From assembly GCA_900473795.1 (NCBI GenBank), contig UCMT01000007.1, forward strand, positions 1 to 64,000: DNA of 64,000 nucleotides, in the 5' to 3' direction. Position 1 is the first letter of the stretch; the number at the start of each line of letters is the position of its first letter. Below are positions 18,110 to 26,800 of the stretch, piece after piece. This DNA is from Hyphomicrobiales bacterium. GTDB lineage: Bacteria > Pseudomonadota > Alphaproteobacteria > Rhizobiales > Rhizobiaceae. The notes beneath the pieces are model-generated. The model was not told the origin of the DNA. It searched no databases and was given only the letters and a program-made list of their open reading frames with translations. The translations under genes and the position numbers were made by a program.

Positions 18110-18530
18110 GGCGACCGCCTCTTCGTGGCCAACTGCTGCCTGGACGGCAAGACCGCGGCCCGCCGCCTGTGAACCGTAAAAAGTCCTCAAGTGCAAATAC
18201 TTTACCCACCCCGGGATGAACAGATCATCGAGACCGTCACCTCCTGGCCGGAGCTTGACAACGCGTAAAGCGAGTCCCGATAGCCTGGCATGAAGAATGC
18301 CACGGGACGCCCTCGGCGAAACCCGTGCCGACCTGCGGCGGCGTGCAGGTGACGGTGACCTCCAGCAGATCGCGTCGATCGAGGCGCAGTAGACCATCAT
18401 GCGAAGTGCCCTCTCCCAGACTGCCCCGTTCGATTGGACGTCCGCTTCCTCTGGAAATGCCGCGGTTGCAAGCAACAGCGCCGCCGGAGCGATGCGCCTA
18501 AGATTTGCGTATCACATCTCCTTTTTAGAT
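18110..18530 (-). pseudogene. possible relic of an RND adaptor gene
   Basis: Reading leftward from about 18530, a lipoprotein-like start (RIAPAALLLATAAF) appears after a stop-interrupted MIRKS, followed by broken frames. Together with the tetR-like promoter relic at 18525-18615 facing the other way, this looks like the left arm of a former efflux/tetR pair. The protein match is weak; the inference rests mainly on layout and on the shared promoter sequence. Confidence 0.3.
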
Positions 18531-18615
18531 TGCGTTCGAGCTCTATATCGTGCATAGATTTCTAGCGAAATCTAAAAGGGAGGTGACGCTGCGCGTAGGT
18601 CGCAGACAGCCCGCC
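18525..18615 (+). promoter_or_regulatory. relic tetR promoter/operator in front of SDR gene
   Basis: This stretch aligns with 8040-8130. Both begin TTAGATTGCG and both carry a 20-base inverted repeat TAGAT-N10-ATCTA ahead of an Arg-Val-x-Arg coding start. Here the arms are improved to TAGATTTC-TAGC-GAAATCTA at 18555-18574. The coding remnant RVGRRQPA corresponds to RVSRAQAE of the intact TetR. The operator may still be functional and could place the SDR gene under the TetR protein encoded at 8105. Confidence 0.5.
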
Positions 18616-18660
18616 CGACATTTTCAAAACGCGATTCAGTACACAGAAAGAAGTGATCCC

Positions 18661-19476
18661 ATGAACAAGACCAATCTTGGCGTCGCCCTGGTGACTGGGG
18701 CATCCACCGGCATTGGGTATGTAACGGCCGCGGCCCTGCAGAACGCGGGCTTTAGCGTGTTCGGAACCAGCCGCCGTCTCGCAGCCCAGAGGAGCGACGG
18801 CGTTTCCATGCTGACTTGCGACGTGACCGATGACGCGTCCGTGGCGAAACTGGTTGATGACGTGCTGGCGGAGGCCGGGCGGATCGATCTTCTTGTCAAT
18901 AATGCTGGCATGGGCCTGCTTGGTGGCGCGGAGGAGTCTTCAATGACCCAGGCTAAGTCGCTGTTCGACGTGAACGTCTTCGGCGTTTTCCGCATGACCA
19001 ACGCGGTGTTGCCGGCAATGCGACGCCAAGGGAAGGGCAGAATCGTTAATTTGAGTTCGGTACAGGGGTTCATCCCCGCTCCCTATTTCGCGCTCTACTC
19101 GTCGACCAAACATGCCATCGAGGGTTATTCCGAATCGCTCGATCACGAATTGCGCGCCTTCGGCATTCGCGTTTCGCTGGTGGAGCCCGCCTATACCCGG
19201 ACGTCATTCGAAGACAATCTCGTCAAGCCGGATCAGTTGCTTGATATCTATGACTCTGCGCGCGCTGGCATGAATGTAGTCGTGCGGAAAGCGATGGAAA
19301 AAGGCGACGCGCCCGACGTGGTGGCCAAGGCCGTTTTGGCGGCTGCGACCGATCCCACTCCGAAGAGGCGCTATGCGGCCGGAAAAATGGCACGCCAGGT
19401 CAGTTTTCTGCGCCGTTTCGTACCCGCATTCGCATTCGACAAGAGCCTGCGAAAGCAGGTCGGGCTGCCGGTCTGA
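18661..19476 (+). CDS. short-chain dehydrogenase/reductase (271 aa)
   Basis: A classical SDR oxidoreductase. The cofactor motif GASTGIGYVTAAAL is near residue 14, NNAG near 80, and the catalytic Ser-Tyr-Lys as NLSSVQGF and YSSTKHAIEGYSESL. The C-terminal half has features of the family that accepts lipids or retinol-like substrates (DHELRAFGIRVSLVEPAYTR). ATG 18661 follows AGAAAGAAGTG. It lies directly after a relic TetR operator, an arrangement common for SDR genes controlled by TetR proteins. The substrate is unknown. Confidence 0.88.
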   Translation: MNKTNLGVALVTGASTGIGYVTAAALQNAGFSVFGTSRRLAAQRSDGVSMLTCDVTDDASVAKLVDDVLAEAGRIDLLVNNAGMGLLGGAEESSMTQAKSLFDVNVFGVFRMTNAVLPAMRRQGKGRIVNLSSVQGFIPAPYFALYSSTKHAIEGYSESLDHELRAFGIRVSLVEPAYTRTSFEDNLVKPDQLLDIYDSARAGMNVVVRKAMEKGDAPDVVAKAVLAAATDPTPKRRYAAGKMARQVSFLRRFVPAFAFDKSLRKQVGLPV

Positions 19477-19499
19477 CATCGGCGACATCTTATTCCGCT

Positions 19500-19955
19500 C
19501 GACGAGGCAGGCGTTTTGCACGGCGCGGGAAATATGGGCCTGACAACAGCGGAGCCCACCAGCTCAACCAAATCCTCCAGGACTTTGCTGTTGATCGTCC
19601 GCCTCTTGCCCGCCAGCCTTCTGAAGGTCAAAAATACGCGTCCCGCCGGCCCCGGGTCGTCGCCGGGCGCGGTGAGCAGAACGGCGTCGCGAAGAGCCGT
19701 TCCTTCTCATTGCGGCCGACGAAACGCCCTGCGGATTGCGCATATTTGAGCGCCTGGCGCGCGCCAACAGTCGGCGCAAACAGGTTCGACACGGACGAGA
19801 TCTTCCAAGGATTTCAGTGCGGTGCCAGCGGCGAAGGCAGCGTTGGATTCGACAAGATCGCGCCCGCGCGACAAGGCCCAGTCCGGCGGGGCGCCCAGAT
19901 TGATGACTTCGAAGTTAGAGCCAGAAACGAATCCATGGCGCGGAGCATAAACCAA
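19500..19955 (-). pseudogene. DUF1403 family protein, frameshifted and truncated
   Basis: The N-terminal part (PPDWALSRGRDLVESNAAFA, then AGTALKSLEDLVR) reads in one frame from 19955. A more distal part (FRRLAGKRRTINSKVLEDLV) reads in another frame near 19560-19630, with the linking part in a third frame. The 3' half of a normal DUF1403 protein is missing. From memory, DUF1403 genes in rhizobia often stand divergent to a tyrosine integrase, which is the situation here with the integrase at 20048. The family's function is unknown. Confidence 0.6.
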
Positions 19956-20000
19956 ACGTGCGGTTTAGCTCCCAGGACACACTCTGTCGCCAATAAATAA

Positions 20001-20027
20001 TGTCCGATAAGATTGCCTTATCGGACA
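20001..20027. promoter_or_regulatory. perfect palindrome in integrase promoter
   Basis: TGTCCGATAAG and its exact complement CTTATCGGACA are separated by ATTGC. It lies 20 bases before the integrase start and 46 bases before the former DUF1403 start, in an AT-rich promoter (TTTATATAAAG just after it). It is most likely an operator for a repressor controlling the integrase, or a recombinase core site. No dedicated repressor is adjacent. Confidence 0.65.
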
Positions 20028-20047
20028 TTCTGTACTTTATATAAAGA

Positions 20048-21160
20048 ATGGCCCAAATCAGCGATCAGAACCCCGAAAAACACCCCGCGGAGAGCGCTGC
20101 GCCGTCTGACAGCACGGCGCATTCTGGTGATGTTTCTGGGCTGCCGTCGCCGACCGACAATGCATCGTCCCTACCCAGCCATCTCAAAGAGCTGGCCGAT
20201 CGCGCCCGCACCTATGTCGAGGCCGCCAGTTCCCCCAATACCCGTCGCGCCTACGCTTCCGACTGGAAGCATTTCGCTGCCTGGTGCCGGCGCCAGAATG
20301 TTTCGCCCCTCCCTCCGGATCCGCAAGTCGTTGGCCTCTACATAACTGCCTGCGCCTCCGGAACCGCCGAGCGCAGCATGAAGGCAAACTCCGTCTCGAC
20401 CATCGAACGGCGCCTTTCGGCCATCAGCTGGAACTGCACCCAGCGGGGCATGCCGCTCGATCGCAAGGACCGCGCCATCGCCACGGTGATGGCCGGCATT
20501 CGCAACACGCACGCCGCCCCGCCCCGGCAGAAGGAAGCCATTCTGCCGGAAGACCTGATCGCCATGCTGGAGACGCTGGACCGCGGAACCCTGCGCGGCC
20601 TGCGCGACCGGGCGATGCTGCTGATCGGCTTTGCCGGCGGCCTGCGCCGCTCGGAAATCGTCGGGCTTGATCTTGGCCGCGACCAAACCGAGGACGGCCG
20701 CGGCTGGATCGAGATCCTCGACAAAGGAGTGCTGGTGACGTTGCGCGGCAAGACCGGCTGGCGCGAGGTGGAGGTCGGCCGCGGCTCCTCCGACACCACC
20801 TGCCCTATCGTGGCCGTCGAAACCTGGATCAAGTTTGGAAAGCTCGCCAAAGGTCCCCTCTTCCGCCGCGTCCGGGGCCAAGGCAAGGATGTCGGCCCGG
20901 ACCGCCTCAACGACAAGGAGGTCGCCCGCCTCGTCAAGGCGGCGGCGCTTGCCGCCGGTGTTCGCGGTGACCTCAGCGAAGGGGAGCGGGCGGCGAAATT
21001 CTCCGGCCATTCGCTGCGCGCCGGCCTTGCCTCCTCGGCCGAGGTCGACGAACGCTACGTCCAGAAGCAGCTCGGCCATGCCTCCGCCGAGATGACCCGA
21101 AAATACCAGCGCCGCAGGGACCGGTTCCGCATCAATCTGACAAAGGCTGCCGGGCTCTGA
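20048..21160 (+). CDS. tyrosine-type site-specific integrase (370 aa)
   Basis: A DNA recombinase. An N-terminal SAM-like core-binding domain spans residues ~35-145 (ARTYVEAASSPNTRRAYASD, then WKHFAAWCRRQNVSPLPPD). The catalytic domain has the first Arg in GFAGGLRRSEIVGLD (near residue 200), HxxR in GHSLRAGLASSAEV, the GH of KQLGHAS and the nucleophile Tyr in MTRKYQRRRDRF, so it appears intact. The first ~35 residues are Ser/Pro-rich and disordered. The start has no clear Shine-Dalgarno sequence and the promoter is overlapped by a palindrome. It marks a mobile or formerly mobile segment; no att repeats could be identified by eye. Confidence 0.9.
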   Translation: MAQISDQNPEKHPAESAAPSDSTAHSGDVSGLPSPTDNASSLPSHLKELADRARTYVEAASSPNTRRAYASDWKHFAAWCRRQNVSPLPPDPQVVGLYITACASGTAERSMKANSVSTIERRLSAISWNCTQRGMPLDRKDRAIATVMAGIRNTHAAPPRQKEAILPEDLIAMLETLDRGTLRGLRDRAMLLIGFAGGLRRSEIVGLDLGRDQTEDGRGWIEILDKGVLVTLRGKTGWREVEVGRGSSDTTCPIVAVETWIKFGKLAKGPLFRRVRGQGKDVGPDRLNDKEVARLVKAAALAAGVRGDLSEGERAAKFSGHSLRAGLASSAEVDERYVQKQLGHASAEMTRKYQRRRDRFRINLTKAAGL

Positions 21161-21648
21161 AAAGGCCCCTCCCCTGCTCGAAGTGAACCGACAGGTCAAA
21201 TTTGAGGGACGGAATTTCAGCTTACGGCTTCAATTGAAATCGGGAAGTAATAGCCACAGGCCGCGTCGGAAACCGGGATGATCAGGGTGGTCATGGCCAA
21301 CTTTGACAAATCGTAACGCATTGAATTTATGGTAAATGATTTGTTAAACGGACGCTAGATGATAGTTTGTGTCCGTCACCGCATAGTCCACTTCGTTGAG
21401 GGTATCACAATCGATAGGGATCAAGTATCGATAGTGAAGGATTTCGAGTCGCAGAGAGGGTAAAGTTGGGGCAAATCACCGCCCTGGCGCGGTCGAACGG
21501 ACTGACGTCCCCCTGTCCGCCGTCGGAGTGGAGTTTGTTCTAGCGTTGTCCGTTGGATGGTCGCTAAACCATGTTGCCATGTCTGTGCGCCTTTTGTGGC
21601 CGACATGCGAGCTCGGCCTAATCGAATTCGAGAACCGAAAGCAATTCA
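21161..21648. other. gene-free interval downstream of integrase
   Basis: About 490 bases with no convincing gene. It contains AT-rich stretches (21305-21360) that could hold the serA promoter or an attachment region. No repeat was recognised. Confidence 0.5.
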
Positions 21649-22887
21649 ATGACCCGACATCTTTCTCTTGCGCGCGATCGGATTTCCGTACTTCTGCTTG
21701 AAGGCATTAGCCAGAGCGCTGTGGACTACTTTTCGTCATCCGGCTACGTCAATGTGACTCATCTGCCGAAGGCTCTGGATGACAAGGATCTCAAAAGTCT
21801 CATAGCCGACGCGCATATTGTCGGAATTCGTTCGCGCACGCATCTGACAGAGGAAATTTTCAGTTCCGCCAAAAAGCTTATTGCCGTCGGTTGTTTTTCT
21901 GTGGGGACAAATCAGGTCGACCTGGATGCGGCCCGCCGACGTGGCATCCCCGTATTCAACGCTCCTTATTCGAACACCCGCTCGGTCGCCGAGCTTGTGA
22001 TCGGTGAGATCATCATGCTGACCCGCCGGATTTTCCCGCGTTCGGCTTCTGCTCATGAGGGCGGATGGGAAAAATCCGCCGTAGGCAGTCGTGAGGTGCG
22101 CGGAAAAACGCTGGGCATCGTCGGCTACGGCAACATCGGTTCGCAGCTTAGCGTTCTTGCGGAAAGCATGGGTATGAACGTGCGCTATTTTGATCCCTCA
22201 GACAAGCTTCGTCACGGCAACTCAGAATCGATGGCGACGCTCGGCGAGCTTCTCGAAATCTCAGATTTCGTGACAATGCACGTTCCCGAAACCAGTTCGA
22301 CGCAAAACATGATAACGGAGACCGAACTGCGCAGAATGAAAAAGGACGCCCTTTTCATCAATAATTCGCGCGGAACCGTGGTGGATCTTGAAGCGCTAGC
22401 GAAGGTTTTAAAAGACGGACATCTCGCAGGCGCGGCTGTGGACGTGTTCCCGAAAGAGCCGGCATCAAATAAAGAACGTTTCGAAACGCCGCTGCAGGGT
22501 TTGGACAATGTAATTCTGACGCCGCATATTGGCGGGTCTACAGAAGAAGCCCAGGAGCGCATCGGAGGGGAAGTCTCCAGGAAGCTTGTGGAGTATTCCG
22601 ACGTCGGCTCGACGCTGGGCGCCGTCAATTTTCCGCAGGTTCAACTGCCGCCACGTCCAAACGGCACGCGTTTCATCCATGTTCATGAGAACCGCCCTGG
22701 CATGCTCAACAGTCTGAATACGATTTTTTCGTCCCGTGCACTTAATATCGTCGGTGAGTTCCTGCAGACGCACGGCGAAACGGGTTATGTGGTCATTGAA
22801 GCCGAGGGCGTTGGCCAGACAGCGGGTGACATACTGGATGAGCTACGCCAGATCCCTGGAACGATACGAGCTCGATTGCTTTACTGA
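21649..22887 (+). CDS. serA: D-3-phosphoglycerate dehydrogenase-like enzyme (412 aa)
   Basis: NAD-dependent 2-hydroxyacid dehydrogenase of the SerA type with a C-terminal ACT domain. The catalytic domain halves surround a Rossmann fold (LGIVGYGNIGSQLSVLAESM, near residue 150). Catalytic Arg is in FINNSRGTVVDLEAL, Glu near VDVFPKEPAS and His in LTPHIGGSTEEAQ. The ACT region starts about residue 340 (IHVHENRPGMLNSLNTIFSS) and normally binds serine for feedback inhibition. The size matches E. coli-type SerA (410 aa). It is an isolated gene next to an integrase, so it may be an extra copy; whether it uses 3-phosphoglycerate or another 2-hydroxyacid is not certain. Confidence 0.88.
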   Translation: MTRHLSLARDRISVLLLEGISQSAVDYFSSSGYVNVTHLPKALDDKDLKSLIADAHIVGIRSRTHLTEEIFSSAKKLIAVGCFSVGTNQVDLDAARRRGIPVFNAPYSNTRSVAELVIGEIIMLTRRIFPRSASAHEGGWEKSAVGSREVRGKTLGIVGYGNIGSQLSVLAESMGMNVRYFDPSDKLRHGNSESMATLGELLEISDFVTMHVPETSSTQNMITETELRRMKKDALFINNSRGTVVDLEALAKVLKDGHLAGAAVDVFPKEPASNKERFETPLQGLDNVILTPHIGGSTEEAQERIGGEVSRKLVEYSDVGSTLGAVNFPQVQLPPRPNGTRFIHVHENRPGMLNSLNTIFSSRALNIVGEFLQTHGETGYVVIEAEGVGQTAGDILDELRQIPGTIRARLLY

Positions 22888-23279
22888 CGCCGGTGGAAAA
22901 TTGGCATTCTCTAGATTTTTCTCACACAGTTTATCGCCATCATCGACCAAAGCAGATTGCGATTCCACGCAGTGAGGGTAAGTCTCGTCAAATAGGAAAA
23001 GCCAAATCACAGCGCCCAATACCATCAAGCCGAAGCCCAAAGCCCTGCCCTCCCCCGCCGATCCGGTGCTGCGCCGTGCCGACGAACTCGATGCGCTCGA
23101 TGCCATCTCGGGTTTCATTCCCCTTTAGTCTTAAAGGACAGCCCATACCATCGAGCGTAGCTCCGGAACACCCGTCATGTTCGGTGACGATCAGCCGATC
23201 CGGCGGGACTGGGGAATATGGAGTTGCGATAGAGCGTATAAAAAGAGTCGGCCATTGGAGGGAAATACAGCCCCCACGG
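22888..23279. other. gene-free interval with unassigned coding-like remnant
   Basis: About 390 bases. A coding-like stretch near 23045-23125 reads SPADPVLRRADELDALDAIS in one plus frame without a start, probably the trace of a lost gene. Nothing else was recognised. Confidence 0.4.
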
Positions 23280-24002
23280 CTACTTCACATACAGCGCGCT
23301 TGATCTCTCAAGGTGCACTAACATTGCGACTTCGGCCCTATCGGCATCCGCTGCTGCCAGTCGATCTACTATCTTCTCGTGTTCAACAAGCGTGAACTTT
23401 TCCTTGCCGGTCCAAATGAGCATGTCGGTGTGATATTCCTTGAGCCAGGCTAACATCGCCTCGCTGACTGCAACGAAGATCGGATTGCCCGAGATCCGGG
23501 CGATGCGGGTGTGAAATTGCATATCGGCGGAAATGAATTCTTCGGCTTTTCCCAATGATCGCCGCTGCCGTTCGAGGATTTCGCGCAGTTCTTCGATGTC
23601 CCGCTCGGTGGCTTTTGCGGCTGCTTCGCGCGCCATCCCTCGCTCGAAAAAGATACGCGCGTTTTTCAGGTGTTCCAGCGAGTCGGATGATCGCGACAAC
23701 ATGATCTTCGCGGTCGCATCGACTTGCCGGAAGATGGACTGCGCGGTCAACTCCAAAACCTTCGCCCGCTCGCCGTGAGAAATCGCGACCAGGCCCATGT
23801 TCGCCAGCGATTGCATCGCTTCGCGTATCGCGGGGCGGCCGACGCCAAAGCGCTCCATGAGGACACGTTCCGACGGCATGTCGTCGCCCGGCTTCAATTC
23901 ACCCGATATAATCATCCGCTCAAGACGGTCAAACACTTCATCGGAGAGTTTGCGCCTCACGATCTGCTCTACTGGCTGGCTCATGCTGACTCGCTGGGTC
24001 AA
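23280..24002 (-). CDS. GntR/FadR-family regulator, NanR-like (240 aa)
   Basis: Residues ~15-80 form a winged helix (EVFDRLERMIISGELKPGDD, then MPSERVLMERFGVGRPAIRE). Residues ~100-230 form an FCD ligand-binding domain with the metal-type His and Asp residues (ADMQFHTRIARISGNPIFVA, EHEKIVDRLAAAD). The initiation codon at 24002 is TTG with a very strong GGAGG seven bases upstream; an ATG at 23984 is the alternative. Divergent from the apiose-type operon, it is the likely local regulator. GGTATA, the half-site known for NanR, is contained in the operators at 24111 and 28093. The inducer would be a pathway intermediate. Confidence 0.9.
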   Translation of the reverse strand: MTQRVSMSQPVEQIVRRKLSDEVFDRLERMIISGELKPGDDMPSERVLMERFGVGRPAIREAMQSLANMGLVAISHGERAKVLELTAQSIFRQVDATAKIMLSRSSDSLEHLKNARIFFERGMAREAAAKATERDIEELREILERQRRSLGKAEEFISADMQFHTRIARISGNPIFVAVSEAMLAWLKEYHTDMLIWTGKEKFTLVEHEKIVDRLAAADADRAEVAMLVHLERSSALYVK

Positions 24003-24110
24003 GGTCTTCCTCCTTATGCACCTGAGCTCACTGGCAAGGAAAGATCAAGTCGCCGTTTTAAGCCGAAAACTTTCCAGGGATAACCTAAAACATCTTGCGC
24101 GAATTGGAAT

Positions 24111-24133
24111 ACTCATTATACCAGATAATGAGT
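24111..24133. promoter_or_regulatory. GntR/NanR-type operator of oiaX promoter
   Basis: A palindrome with 9-base arms ACTCATTAT and ATAATGAGT around ACCAG. The 14 bases ACTCATTATACCAG recur exactly at 28093-28106, before apnO. On the opposite strand the element reads CTGGTATAATGAGT, containing GGTATA. It sits in the divergent promoter between the GntR gene and the RuBisCO-like gene. Confidence 0.75.
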
Positions 24134-24179
24134 TGGCGTCATCAATGAGCATGTTGGCGAGAGGAGCAACGGACAATTC

Positions 24180-25436
24180 ATGATGATCACCCTCACCTAC
24201 CGTATTGAAACGCCCGGCAGCGTCGACGCCATGGCGGAAAAGATCGCCAGCGACCAGTCGACAGGTACCTTCGTACCGGTTCCAGGTGAGACACAGGAAC
24301 TGAAGGCCCGCGTCGCCGCCCGTGTGCTCGCCATTCGTCCCCTTCCCGATGCGCCGTCCCCAAGCTGGCCGGAGGCACCGGCGGGGTACGGCATCATCCA
24401 CCGCGCCGACGCAGATATCGCCTTCCCGCTCGATGCCATCGGCACCGATCTCTCCGCTTTGATGACCATTGCTGTCGGCGGCATCTTTTCCATTCGCGGC
24501 ATGACTGGCCTGAGGGTTGTGGATCTCAAGCTGCCCGAAGCCTATCGCGGCGCCTATCCCGGCCCGCAGTTCGGTCTTGTCGGGAGCCGGAAGCTCACCG
24601 GCGTCTACGACCGCCCGATCATCGGCACCATCGTCAAGCCTGCGCTTGGCCTGCGTCCGCAGGAAACCGCGGAACTCGTCGGCGAACTCATCCAATCCGG
24701 CGTCGATTTCATAAAGGACGACGAGAAACTCATGAGCCCGGTCTATTCTCCGCTCAAGGAACGCGTTGCCGCCATCATGCCCAAGATCCTCGATCATGAG
24801 CAGAAGACCGGCAAGAAGGTGATGTATGCGTTCGGCATCTCGCACACCGATCCGGACGAGATGATGCGAAACCACGACCTCGTTCTGAAGGCGGGTGGGA
24901 ACTGCGCCGTCATCAACATCAACTCCATCGGCATGGGCGGCATGGCATTTGTGCGCAAACGCTCTGGCCTCGCGTTGCACGCTCATCGCAACGGCTGGGA
25001 CGTGCTGACGCGCCATCCCGGCATTGGTTTCGATTTCAAGGTCTGGCAGCAATTCTGGCGGCTGCTCGGCGTCGACCAGTTCCAGATCAACGGCATCGGC
25101 GTTAAGTACTGGGAACCGGACGAGAGCTTCGTCGAATCTTTCAAGGCTGTCACTACGCCGCTGTTCGACGCGTCCGACTGCGCGCTCCCCGTTGCAGGCT
25201 CGGGTCAATGGGGCGGGCAAGCACCGGAAACCTATCACCGCACCGGCCGCACGACTGATCTTCTCTATCTGTGCGGCGGCGGCATCGTCAGCCATCCGGG
25301 CGGGCCTGCCGCCGGCGTACATGCCGTGCAACAGGCCTGGCAAGCAGCGGTTGCCGATATCCCGCTCGAAACCTTTGCCAAGGACCATCCGGAGCTGGCG
25401 GCATCGCTTAGGAAATTCGGCGGCAAAGGCGAGTGA
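24180..25436 (+). CDS. oiaX: RuBisCO-like protein, probable 3-oxo-isoapionate-4-phosphate decarboxylase (418 aa)
   Basis: A form IV RuBisCO large-subunit homologue. The N-terminal domain covers residues 1-130 and the TIM barrel the rest. The active-site strand GTIVKPALG and the carbamylation motif GVDFIKDDEKLMS (Lys, Asp and Glu kept) are present, as is the His/Arg pair in LALHAHRNG. It lacks the residues and small subunit of true CO2-fixing enzymes, and its neighbours are a sugar-acid kinase and tetrose-phosphate isomerases. Known RLPs of D-apiose catabolism are OiaX (decarboxylase to L-erythrulose-1-P) and OiaT (transcarboxylase/hydrolase giving 3-phosphoglycerate and glycolate). Two downstream tetrulose-phosphate isomerases favour OiaX. 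The family call is firm; the exact reaction is inferred from context. Confidence 0.85.
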   Translation: MMITLTYRIETPGSVDAMAEKIASDQSTGTFVPVPGETQELKARVAARVLAIRPLPDAPSPSWPEAPAGYGIIHRADADIAFPLDAIGTDLSALMTIAVGGIFSIRGMTGLRVVDLKLPEAYRGAYPGPQFGLVGSRKLTGVYDRPIIGTIVKPALGLRPQETAELVGELIQSGVDFIKDDEKLMSPVYSPLKERVAAIMPKILDHEQKTGKKVMYAFGISHTDPDEMMRNHDLVLKAGGNCAVININSIGMGGMAFVRKRSGLALHAHRNGWDVLTRHPGIGFDFKVWQQFWRLLGVDQFQINGIGVKYWEPDESFVESFKAVTTPLFDASDCALPVAGSGQWGGQAPETYHRTGRTTDLLYLCGGGIVSHPGGPAAGVHAVQQAWQAAVADIPLETFAKDHPELAASLRKFGGKGE

Positions 25437-25441
25437 GACCC

Positions 25442-26782
25442 ATGACGAAACACGATCCGCTTCTTTCCTATTACGGCGACGACCTCACCGGCTCCACCGA
25501 TGTGATGGAAGCGCTCGCCTCCAGCGGCGTGGAGACCGTCCTGTTCATGGACATTCCGGATGAAGGTCTTCTGCAGCGCTTCGGCCATTGCCGCGCCATC
25601 GGTCTTGCAGGCACGAGCCGCAGTCAAGCCCCGGACTGGATGGATGAACACCTGACGCCCGCCCTGGCATGGTTGAAAAGCCTGAATGCCGCTATCTGCC
25701 ATTATAAGGTTTGCTCGACCTTCGACTCGAGCCCGCAGATCGGCAGTATCGGTAAGGCGGTCGAGATCGGAAAAAGACTGTTCGATCAGGCCTATGTTCC
25801 CCTCATCGTCGGCGCGCCGCAACTGAAACGCTATACAGCCTTCGGCCATCTCTTCGCCGCCTATCAGGGCGAGGTCTATCGCATCGACCGTCATCCCGTG
25901 ATGAACCGCCACCCTGTGACCCCCATGGCGGAGGCAGACCTGCGCTTGCACCTCAAGGGACAGACGGAGCTTGAGGCCCGGCTTGCCGATCTCTCGATGC
26001 TGGCCGCCGCAGACGCCGATGACAGAATCGATGCCCTCTGCAAAAGCGCAGACGGCATTATACTGTTCGACGTCGACAGCGCCGAAAGCCAGGTCAATGC
26101 CGGTCGCCAGCTCTGGCGGCGGAACCCCGGCAATGGCTGGTTCGTCTGTGGTTCGTCGGGCGTCGAATACGCACTCCTTACCGCCTGGTCGCAAGCCGGG
26201 CTGACGCAAGGACGCAGGACGTTTCCGCTCCCCGGAAAGGTCGACCGCATCGCGATAGTTTCCGGTAGCGTCTCGCCCACCACCGAACGCCAGATCCGCC
26301 ACGCAACCGAAAACGGCTTTACCGGCATCAACCTCGACCCGATGGAACTCCTTGGAGAGGACAGCAACGCTGCGCTGGAACGAGCCATCGCCGCCGGCAT
26401 CGAATGTCTGCAAAAGGGCCGCAGCGTGATCCTCCACACTGCGCTGGGCCCGTCTGCCGACCGTGGCAGCATTATTGACAGGATCGCTGGCAGCCGCCAT
26501 CGCCTTGGCCGGATGATCGGCAAAATTCTGTGCCGCCTGGTTGAGGAACAGTACCTGACGCGCGCTGTCATTGCTGGCGGCGACACGTCAAGCCATGCGT
26601 TACGAGAGCTGAGCGTCGAGGCGCTGACGACCTTGCTACCGCTGCCCCAGACGCCCGGCTCCCCCCTTTGCACGGCCCACGGCAGACATGCACCGACGAA
26701 CGGTCTGCAGATCGCCCTGAAGGGCGGCCAGGTGGGTTCGGATGCCTATTTCTCGCAGATCCGGGACGGCGTGCAGGCGTAA
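25442..26782 (+). CDS. oiaK: four-carbon acid sugar kinase family, probable 3-oxo-isoapionate kinase (446 aa)
   Basis: A DUF1537-type kinase. The N-terminal substrate-binding domain starts SYYGDDLTGSTDVMEALASS, with the family DDLTGSxD motif. The C-terminal nucleotide-binding domain has VIAGGDTSSHALRELSVEAL and a GQVGSDAYFSQIRDG ending. These kinases phosphorylate four-carbon and branched sugar acids. Here, one base pair of context away from the RLP gene (the frames nearly overlap at 25434-25442), the expected reaction is ATP-dependent formation of 3-oxo-isoapionate-4-phosphate. I chose ATG 25442 over a GTG at 25433. The substrate is inferred from the operon. Confidence 0.82.
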   Translation: MTKHDPLLSYYGDDLTGSTDVMEALASSGVETVLFMDIPDEGLLQRFGHCRAIGLAGTSRSQAPDWMDEHLTPALAWLKSLNAAICHYKVCSTFDSSPQIGSIGKAVEIGKRLFDQAYVPLIVGAPQLKRYTAFGHLFAAYQGEVYRIDRHPVMNRHPVTPMAEADLRLHLKGQTELEARLADLSMLAAADADDRIDALCKSADGIILFDVDSAESQVNAGRQLWRRNPGNGWFVCGSSGVEYALLTAWSQAGLTQGRRTFPLPGKVDRIAIVSGSVSPTTERQIRHATENGFTGINLDPMELLGEDSNAALERAIAAGIECLQKGRSVILHTALGPSADRGSIIDRIAGSRHRLGRMIGKILCRLVEEQYLTRAVIAGGDTSSHALRELSVEALTTLLPLPQTPGSPLCTAHGRHAPTNGLQIALKGGQVGSDAYFSQIRDGVQA

Positions 26783-26800
26783 TCGAGGGGGAATGAAACG

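Noticed and set aside
23045-23125. Coding-like stretch between serA and the GntR gene
   Set aside because: Too short, without start, and no family recognised; kept only as a note on the interval.
24180-25436. True CO2-fixing RuBisCO
   Set aside because: No small subunit, no phosphoribulokinase, shorter than form I, and neighbours belong to branched-sugar breakdown.
24045-26500. Two long minus-strand frames opposite the RuBisCO-like and kinase genes
   Set aside because: They mirror strongly coding plus-strand genes and show no recognisable protein features.
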